This document shows positions 45,991-51,618 of a stretch of 51,618 bases of DNA, piece after piece. Made by a program: the position numbers and the translations under genes. The notes below the pieces were generated by a model. That model was not told the origin of the DNA. It did no database searches and saw only the letters and a list, made by a program, of their open reading frames with translations. How positions within the stretch are numbered: position 1 is the stretch's first letter; each line of letters begins with the position of its first letter. This stretch comes from Streptomyces sp. AC558_RSS880 (GTDB lineage Bacteria; Actinomycetota; Actinomycetes; Streptomycetales; Streptomycetaceae), in NCBI RefSeq assembly GCF_019049255.1, contig NZ_JAGMUJ010000025.1:1-51618 (forward strand), in the 5' to 3' direction.

Positions 45991-47137
45991 GGGCGGCCGC
46001 CTCGATGCGCTTGGCGACCGGGTTCGGTGTCGTGTCCTTCGCGTCGGTGTCGGAGAGCGAGTACACGAGGGTGAAACTCAGGTCCTCGGTCGCGGCGATC
46101 GCCGTGCTGTAGCCGGGGCGGGCACCGCTCTTGAGCCAGTAGGTCGTTCCCTGGTGCTCGTAACGCTGCAGGCCCGCGCTGTAGGAGGCGCCCGTGATAC
46201 CCGTCGGGACCGTGAACATCTCCTGCAGCTGCGGCTCGGGCACGATCCGTCCGCTGAAGAGGGCCGTGACGAGCCGTTCCAGGTCGGCGGTGGTCGAGAT
46301 CATGTCCCCGGCCGCCCAGCGGTCGGCCACGTTCCACTCGGTGACGTCGACGAGCCGGGTCGTCCCGTCCGGCTGGGAAACCGCCTGGTAGCCGTGGTTG
46401 TGCGGTCCGCGGATGCGGGGGTCGGTGCCGGGGAAGTACGTGTGCCACATCTTGGCGGGGCGCAGCACGAGCCGCGCCACCCCGGAGGCGTACGGCCGCC
46501 CGGTCACCTTCTCGATCAGCATGCCGAGGATCGTGTAGTTGATGTTGAGGTACTGCTGCTGCTCACCGGCGTCGAACGCCGGTCCCTTGGCGACCGCGGA
46601 CTTCACGACCCGCCGCGGGGTGAGCGTGTCGTAGCGGTGTGCGTACTGCTCCTCGAAGGTGTTCCCCCAACTGACGCCCGGCTGGATGCCGCTGGTGTGG
46701 TTCAGCAGGTTCCGTACGGTGACGGGCGTGGTGAACTCGGGGCCGAGCAACCCGGGGAGGTAGCGCTCGACCGACGCGTCGAGGTCGACCTCGCCCTGTG
46801 CCGCCAGCCGGAGGACGGCGGCGGCCGTCACCACCTTGGTCGTCGAGCCGGCCCTGAACCGCGCGTCCGGGTCGGCCGCCCGGCCGCTCACCAGGTCCCG
46901 CACCCCCGAACTGCCGTGCCAGGCGCCCTCGGTGCCGCCCAGCCGGACGAGCGCGGCCGTGGTGCTCTTGTCGGGCAGCCCTTCGATCGCCTCGCACAAC
47001 GCCTGGTGGGACGGTGCGGTACCGCACACGGGCGCCGACGGGGCGGGTGAGGCGAACGCGGGCGCGGCGAGCGGGCCCGCGCCCAGGGCGAGGACGAGGG
47101 AGGCGGCGAGAAGGGTGGTGCGACGGCGGGGGCGCAT
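45956..47137 (-). CDS. Secreted serine hydrolase (class C beta-lactamase/DD-peptidase family)
   Basis: 393 aa, ATG 47137 with GAGGAG 6 nt upstream. Signal peptide (LLAASLVLALGAGPLAAPAFA). SxxK motif is STTK in FRAGSTTKVVTAAA near residue 98; the YxN motif is YLN in QQQYLNINYTILG. The third motif is less clear: HGY or SGA near 235-345. Family members include D-alanyl-D-alanine carboxypeptidases and esterases; resistance cannot be inferred. Three cysteines lie in the N-terminal portion of the mature protein. Confidence 0.9.
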   Translation of the reverse strand: MRPRRRTTLLAASLVLALGAGPLAAPAFASPAPSAPVCGTAPSHQALCEAIEGLPDKSTTAALVRLGGTEGAWHGSSGVRDLVSGRAADPDARFRAGSTTKVVTAAAVLRLAAQGEVDLDASVERYLPGLLGPEFTTPVTVRNLLNHTSGIQPGVSWGNTFEEQYAHRYDTLTPRRVVKSAVAKGPAFDAGEQQQYLNINYTILGMLIEKVTGRPYASGVARLVLRPAKMWHTYFPGTDPRIRGPHNHGYQAVSQPDGTTRLVDVTEWNVADRWAAGDMISTTADLERLVTALFSGRIVPEPQLQEMFTVPTGITGASYSAGLQRYEHQGTTYWLKSGARPGYSTAIAATEDLSFTLVYSLSDTDAKDTTPNPVAKRIEAAALKQRVPAPRSA

Positions 47138-47246
47138 CGGCTGCTCCTCGGGGGAGTTCGGCGGAAGGACGTGATCATCCTCCGGCCGTGCGGGTCACCT
47201 CCGGATCGTCGTCGGGGAGGGCGCCCGCCCTGGTGCGCCCCCGATC

Positions 47247-47272
47247 AACTTCCCTGGACGGACAGGGAAGTT
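47247..47272 (-). terminator. 10-bp terminator after the GDPD gene
   Basis: AACTTCCCTG (47247-47256) and CAGGGAAGTT (47263-47272) form a perfect hairpin about 15 nt downstream of the GDPD stop on the minus strand. Confidence 0.75.
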
Positions 47273-47286
47273 GTCAGGGGTTGCCC

Positions 47287-47997
47287 CTAAGGTGCCCGCC
47301 GCCCCGGCCGGCCCCCGGTGTCACGCAGCGCGCACAGGACGTCGATGCGGTTGGTGGTGATCGAGTCGACGCCCAGGGCCAGCAGGCGGCGCATGGAGCG
47401 ACGGGTGTCCGGGGTCCAGACGGAGAGCAGGTAGCCCGCGTGGTGGACACGGTCCGCCAGGGCGCGGTCGACCAGGCTGAAGCGGTAGTTCAGCCAACGC
47501 GGCCGGATCGCCTCCAGCAGACCGGCGCGGGCCGGTGCCAGGGTCGTGCGCGTGAGCGCGATCTCGGCGGACGGGTCCGCCGCCCGTACGGCGAGCATGG
47601 CGGGGGCGCCGGCGCAGTAGTAGACGCGGTCCTGGGCGTCCCGCTCGCGCACGGCGTCCACGACCCGGCGCACCGCGCGGACGTCCGGCGTGCTGGGCAG
47701 GTCGATCATCACCCGGCCGCCGTCCGTCGCCGCCAGCGCGTCGGAGAGCGTGGGCACCCCGTCGTCCGTGACCCCGCGCACCTCCTCCCACGACAGCGAC
47801 AGCAACGGACGGTCGTGCTCCCAGAGCCGCTTCAGCGTGTCGTCGTGCAGCAGCACCGGGACGCCGTCCCGGGTGAGGCGTACGTCGATCTCGACCGCGT
47901 CCGCGCCCCGGTGGAGCGCGGACCGCAGCGAGGCGAGGGTGTTCTCGCGGACACGGTAGGGGTCGCCGCGGTGGGCCACGGCGGTCACGTTCTGCAT
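47287..47997 (-). CDS. Glycerophosphodiester phosphodiesterase family protein
   Basis: 236 aa, one GDPD domain. VAHRGDPYRVRENTLASLRSAL carries the first catalytic His-Arg-Gly-Asp and Glu residues; GADAVEIDVRLTRDGVPVLLHD carries the ExD metal ligands and second catalytic His. It hydrolyses deacylated phospholipids to sn-glycerol 3-phosphate and an alcohol. No signal peptide, so cytoplasmic. It lies 19 nt after the deaminase gene on the same strand and is probably cotranscribed. Confidence 0.92.
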   Translation of the reverse strand: MQNVTAVAHRGDPYRVRENTLASLRSALHRGADAVEIDVRLTRDGVPVLLHDDTLKRLWEHDRPLLSLSWEEVRGVTDDGVPTLSDALAATDGGRVMIDLPSTPDVRAVRRVVDAVRERDAQDRVYYCAGAPAMLAVRAADPSAEIALTRTTLAPARAGLLEAIRPRWLNYRFSLVDRALADRVHHAGYLLSVWTPDTRRSMRRLLALGVDSITTNRIDVLCALRDTGGRPGRRAP

Positions 47998-48016
47998 GGC
48001 GGCCCTTCGCGGGTGG

Positions 48017-49078
48017 TCAGGAGGCGAGCCAGGACGAGGTGTAGGCGTCGATCTCGGCGGCCAGCCGCGCCTTGCCGGCCGGGTCCATGAACGACGCCTC
48101 GACCGCGTTCTTCGCCAGGCCGGCCAGTCCCCGCTCGTCGAGCTCCAGCAGCCGCGCGGCGACCGCGTACTCGTTGTTCAGGTCGGTGCCGAACATCGGC
48201 GGGTCGTCGGAGTTGATCGTCACCAGGACACCGGCCCGGGTGAACTCCTTTATGGGGTGCTCGTCGAGCGTGGCCACCGCGCGGGTGGCGATGTTGGAGG
48301 TGGGGCACACCTCCAGCGGGATGCGCCGCTCGGCCAGGTGCTGGAGCAGTTTGGGGTCGCGGGCCGAGCTGGTGCCGTGCCCGATGCGCTCGGCGCCCAG
48401 TTCGTTCAGCGCGTCCCACACCGTCTCCGGTCCGGTGGTCTCGCCGGCGTGCGGCACGGAGTGCAGCCCGGCGGCGATCGCGCGGTCGAAGTACGGCTTG
48501 AACTGCGGGCGGGGCACGCCGATCTCGGGTCCGCCGAGACCGAAGGAGACCAGGCCCTCCGGGCGCAGCCGGTCGTCGGTGGCGAGCCGCGTGGTCTCCT
48601 CGGCGGACTCCAGTCCGGCCTCGCCGGGGATGTCGAAGCACCAGCGCAGCACGGTCCCGAGCTCGGTCTCGGCCGCCTTGCGGGCGTCCTCGATGGCGTC
48701 CATGAAGGCACGTTCGTCGATGCCGCGCCGGGTGGAGGAGAACGGGGTGATGGTCAGCTCGGCGTACCGCACCTGTTGCCGGGCCAGTTCGCGCGCCACC
48801 TCGTAGGTCAGCAGCCGTACGTCCTCGGGGGTGCGGATGAGGTCGACGACGGACAGGTACACCTCGATGAAGTGGGCGAAGTCCGTGAAGGTGAAGTAGT
48901 CGGCCAGGGCCTCGGGGTCGGTGGGGACCTTGGAGTCGGGGTGGCGGGCGGCCAGCTCCGAGACGATGCGGGGGGAGGCGGACCCGACGTGGTGCACGTG
49001 CAGTTCGGCCTTGGGCAGCCCGGCGATGAAGGCGTGCAGGTCGCGTGGGACGCGCGGCTCGACGAGACGGTCGGTCAA
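48017..49078 (-). CDS. Adenosine deaminase-like protein, probably aminodeoxyfutalosine deaminase
   Basis: 353 aa from TTG 49078, with GGAGGAACC 4 nt upstream; a 33-nt longer start (49111) lacks this. Metal ligands HVHH (ELHVHHVGSASPRI), HAGE and TINSDDPP are the amidohydrolase ADA pattern. The VGSASP insert differs from classical ADA (HLDGxxx). From memory, the S. avermitilis orthologue deaminates 6-amino-6-deoxyfutalosine in the futalosine route to menaquinone; that would be its role here. Adenosine deamination is the alternative. Confidence 0.85.
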   Translation of the reverse strand: MTDRLVEPRVPRDLHAFIAGLPKAELHVHHVGSASPRIVSELAARHPDSKVPTDPEALADYFTFTDFAHFIEVYLSVVDLIRTPEDVRLLTYEVARELARQQVRYAELTITPFSSTRRGIDERAFMDAIEDARKAAETELGTVLRWCFDIPGEAGLESAEETTRLATDDRLRPEGLVSFGLGGPEIGVPRPQFKPYFDRAIAAGLHSVPHAGETTGPETVWDALNELGAERIGHGTSSARDPKLLQHLAERRIPLEVCPTSNIATRAVATLDEHPIKEFTRAGVLVTINSDDPPMFGTDLNNEYAVAARLLELDERGLAGLAKNAVEASFMDPAGKARLAAEIDAYTSSWLAS

Positions 49079-49247
49079 GGTTCCTCCCCGGAACGGCGCC
49101 CCGGGCCGCACGGGCGGCGGGACGCGGATGATCGGCTGATCGGTGACTCGGGATCATCGTAGGTGGTCGCCGGAGGGGGTGCGGGGCGGTGCGGGGCGGC
49201 GGAGCCGTAGCATGGCCGGACGATCGAGGGCCAGGGGGGAACTCCAG

Positions 49248-49970
49248 ATGACGGACGCGACGCAGCCGGGCGGGGACACGGGAGCAGGCGACCCCTGGGC
49301 GGCCCCGGAGAACAGGACCTCACCGGACAAGGACCGCACGTCCGGCGCCGGCCGGCCGCCGCAGGCACCGGGCACGCCGACCGTCGCCGACGGACTGTCC
49401 GCGCCGCAGCCGCCCTCCGTGCACGACCAGCCCACCGTCGCCGGGATGCCGGGCGCGGGCTTCGTCCCGCCCGCCGGGGGCATGCCCCCGGGCGGCACCA
49501 CGCCGTTCGCCCCCCAGGGCTCCGCGCTGCCTCCGCCGCCCGTCGCGCCCACCGGCCCCGGCGCACCCGGCGGCTACGGATACCCCGGCTACCCGCCGGG
49601 CTACGGCTGGCCCGGCATGCCGATGCAGCGGCAGAACGGCATGGGCGTCGCGGCCATGGTGCTCGGCATCCTGGCCTGCTGCCTGTTCTGCCTGTACGGC
49701 GTGGTCTCCGTCGTCCTCGGCATCCTCGCCGTCGTCTTCGGCATCAAGGGCCGGCAGAAGGCCGAGCAGGGCCTGGCGGACAACCACGGGCAGGCCCAGG
49801 CCGGCCTGATCACGGGCATCATCGGCCTCGTCCTCGGCATCGCCGTGATCGTCCTGATAGCGATCGGCGTCGTGGCCGCCATCAACAGCGAGGAGGACGG
49901 CTGGGAGGACGAGGATTACTACGGCGCCCACCGCCCGGCCGCCACCGCCACCGCCCCCGCCTTCCGCTGA
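49248..49970 (+). CDS. DUF4190 membrane protein with proline-rich N terminus
   Basis: 240 aa from ATG 49248, GGGGGGAA upstream. Residues 1-135 are Pro/Gly/Ala-rich and disordered. The DUF4190 pair of membrane helices follows (AAMVLGILACCLFCLYGVVSV and TGIIGLVLGIAVIVLIAIGVV), with the loop FGIKGRQKAEQGLADNHGQAQA. The C terminus is acidic (EEDGWEDEDYYG). Such proteins are common in Streptomyces. Function unknown. Confidence 0.85.
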   Translation: MTDATQPGGDTGAGDPWAAPENRTSPDKDRTSGAGRPPQAPGTPTVADGLSAPQPPSVHDQPTVAGMPGAGFVPPAGGMPPGGTTPFAPQGSALPPPPVAPTGPGAPGGYGYPGYPPGYGWPGMPMQRQNGMGVAAMVLGILACCLFCLYGVVSVVLGILAVVFGIKGRQKAEQGLADNHGQAQAGLITGIIGLVLGIAVIVLIAIGVVAAINSEEDGWEDEDYYGAHRPAATATAPAFR

Positions 49971-49989
49971 CCGCGTCCGTCGTCAGGGA

Positions 49990-50031
49990 CCGACGGCCCC
50001 GAGCCCGCTGTACGGGGCTCGGGGCCGTCGG
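49990..50031. terminator. Bidirectional 17-bp terminator
   Basis: CCGACGGCCCCGAGCCC (49990-50006) pairs with its complement (50015-50031). It lies between the convergent DUF4190 and aldehyde dehydrogenase genes. Confidence 0.85.
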
Positions 50032-50046
50032 CCTTCTCCGGATGGG

Positions 50047-51492
50047 TCAGAGCGCGAGGCCCGTCAGGACCATCACGCGCTCGTAGGTGTAGTCGTCCAT
50101 CGCGAACCGCACGCCCTCGCGGCCCACACCGGACTGCTTGGCGCCGCCGTACGGCATCTGGTCGGCGCGGTAGGAGGGCACGTCGCCGATGACCACACCG
50201 CCGACCTCCAGCGCCCGGTGGGCCCGGAAGGCGGTCTGCAGGTCGTGCGTGAACACGCCCGCCTGGAGGCCGTACTTGGAGTCGTTGACGGCGGCGAAGG
50301 CCGCGGCCTCGCCGTCCACCTTCTGCACGGTCAGCACCGGTCCGAAGACCTCCTCGCGGGAGATCGTCACGTCGGCCGGTACGTCGGTGAGCACGGTCGG
50401 CGCGTAGGAGGCGCCGTCGCGCTTGCCGCCGGTGAGGAGCTTCGCACCCGCGGCGGTGGCCTCGTCGACCCAGGACTCCACGCGCTGCGCCGCGGCCTCG
50501 CTGACCAGCGGGCCGACGTCCGTCGCGTCGTCGTTCGGGTCACCGGTGACCTGCGCCTCGACGGCGGCGACGATGCGCGGCAGCAGACGGTCGTACACGG
50601 AGGCGTCGGCGATCACGCGCTGCACGGAGATGCAGGACTGGCCGCCCTGGTAGTTGGAGAAGGTCGCGATGCGCTGCGCGGCCCGGTCCAGGTCCTCGTC
50701 GCTCGCGAAGTCGGCGAGGACGACGGCCGCGCCGTTGCCGCCCAGCTCCAGGGTGCAGTGCTTGCGCGGCACCGAGTCCATGATCGCGTAACCGACCGTC
50801 TCCGAGCCGGTGAAGGAGATCACCGGCAGCCGCTCGTCCTGGACCAGGGCGGGCATGCGGTCGTTGGGGACCGGGAGGATGCTCCAGGAACCGGCGGGCA
50901 GCTCGGTCTCCGCGAGCAGCTCACCGAGGATCAGACCGGAGAGGGGCGTGGCGGGCGCGGGCTTGAGGATGATGGGCGCGCCCGCGGCGATCGCGGGGGC
51001 GATCTTGTGGGCGCACAGGTTCAGCGGGAAGTTGAACGGCGCGATGCCGAGGACGACGCCCTTGGGGAAGCGGCGGGTGAAGGCGAGCCGGCCCTGGCCG
51101 CCGGCGTCGGTGTCCAGGCGCTGGGCCTCGCCGCCGTTGAAGCGGCGGGCCTCCTCGGCGGCGAAACGGAACACGGAGACCGCGCGGCCGACCTCGCCGC
51201 GGGCCCACTTGACCGGCTTGCCGTTCTCGGCGGAGATCAGGCGGGCGATCTCCTCGGTGCGCTCGGCGAGGCGGCGGCTGACGTGGTCGAGGGCGGCGGC
51301 GCGGACGTGGGCGGGGGTGGCGGCGAAGTCCTCGCGGACGGCGTACGCGGCGGAGACGGCCTCTTCGACCTGGGCGTCGGTCGGGACGCTCACCGTGCCG
51401 ACGGTGTGGCCGTCCCAGGGGGAGGTGACGTCGAAGGTGGTCTCGCCGGTGGCCTGGCGGCCGGCGAGCCAGAAGGCGGTGGTGGAAGTCAT
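50047..51492 (-). CDS. Aldehyde dehydrogenase (second paralogue)
   Basis: 481 aa from ATG 51492. ALDH motifs: APFNFPLNLCAHKIAPAIAAG near residue 152, CTLELGGNGAAVVLADF near 246 (Glu), and NYQGGQSCISVQRV near 283 (Cys). Its closest subgroup is the NADP-dependent glyceraldehyde-3-phosphate/succinate-semialdehyde-like cluster, and its divergence from the 43922 gene shows it is not a recent duplicate. Together with the aminotransferase locus it may complete polyamine or GABA breakdown, a context-based inference. Confidence 0.9.
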   Translation of the reverse strand: MTSTTAFWLAGRQATGETTFDVTSPWDGHTVGTVSVPTDAQVEEAVSAAYAVREDFAATPAHVRAAALDHVSRRLAERTEEIARLISAENGKPVKWARGEVGRAVSVFRFAAEEARRFNGGEAQRLDTDAGGQGRLAFTRRFPKGVVLGIAPFNFPLNLCAHKIAPAIAAGAPIILKPAPATPLSGLILGELLAETELPAGSWSILPVPNDRMPALVQDERLPVISFTGSETVGYAIMDSVPRKHCTLELGGNGAAVVLADFASDEDLDRAAQRIATFSNYQGGQSCISVQRVIADASVYDRLLPRIVAAVEAQVTGDPNDDATDVGPLVSEAAAQRVESWVDEATAAGAKLLTGGKRDGASYAPTVLTDVPADVTISREEVFGPVLTVQKVDGEAAAFAAVNDSKYGLQAGVFTHDLQTAFRAHRALEVGGVVIGDVPSYRADQMPYGGAKQSGVGREGVRFAMDDYTYERVMVLTGLAL

Positions 51493-51618
51493 GTGCGGGT
51501 TCCGGCCCTTCCGCGTTGGGGTGTGTGTGGGTGGGTTGCTGGGTCCACGGTAGGGCGGAGGGCGGGGGGTGGAGTTTGGCCGAGTCGTAGTGGTGGGGGC
51601 GTGGGGATTCTACGGTTT
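51493..51618. other. Region upstream of the second aldehyde dehydrogenase
   Basis: 126 nt to the window edge. On the minus strand there is a possible -10 (CTACCGT) near 51555. No upstream gene is visible. Confidence 0.3.

Overview
The window is chromosomal DNA of a Streptomyces-type actinomycete. Base composition is very GC-rich with strong third-position bias. It carries whiG (sporulation sigma factor) and nsdA-like developmental genes, a futalosine-pathway-type deaminase and many GTG starts. From memory, the gene order is that of the S. coelicolor core region from glcP/ftsY through the sip cluster, whiG, rpsB-tsf-pyrH-frr-cdsA and rlmN to the polyamine/aldehyde-dehydrogenase genes. No tRNA, rRNA, CRISPR array, transposase or intact mobile element was seen.

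Layout. 1-2.4 kb: the last codons of a sugar permease, ftsY (SRP receptor) and a Prim-Pol-like protein. 2.8-8.9 kb: nsdA, then the nitrogen operon amtB-glnK-glnD behind a GlnR-like box. 9-13 kb: ffh (SRP GTPase), a methyltransferase and a SprT-like zinc protein. 13-20.6 kb: ribosome and tRNA genes (rpsP, KH protein, rimM, trmD, rplS), four paralogous type I signal peptidases (sipW-X-Y-Z), a Nudix hydrolase, a DUF2469 protein and yraN. 20.6-25.8 kb: comM-like ATPase, dprA, whiG, a TetR regulator and an M23 peptidase. 26-32 kb: rpsB, tsf, pyrH, frr, cdsA and rlmN. A second, diverged copy of the cdsA 3' end lies between cdsA and rlmN. 32-36 kb: a TPP riboswitch and the thiamine ABC importer. 36-42 kb: mycothiol-type isomerase, a sortase-anchored (LAETG) surface protein, a LOG-family protein, a glyoxalase-like protein and an ABC ATPase/permease pair. 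41.8-51.5 kb: a class III aminotransferase with an Lrp regulator and a divergent aldehyde dehydrogenase, a small membrane protein, a serine beta-lactamase-like hydrolase, GDPD, deaminase, a DUF4190 protein and a second aldehyde dehydrogenase.

Themes. Protein export recurs: both SRP GTPases, four signal peptidases and a sortase substrate. Several genes appear to be transcribed as leaderless mRNAs, with a TAnnnT -10 element 6-9 nt before the start codon. Most of the region is conserved housekeeping sequence. The most unusual features are the duplicated cdsA 3' end, whose differences are nearly all synonymous and which looks like the scar of an integrated element, and two perfect palindromes at promoters (in the leader of the LAETG protein gene, and over the -35 box of the small membrane protein gene).
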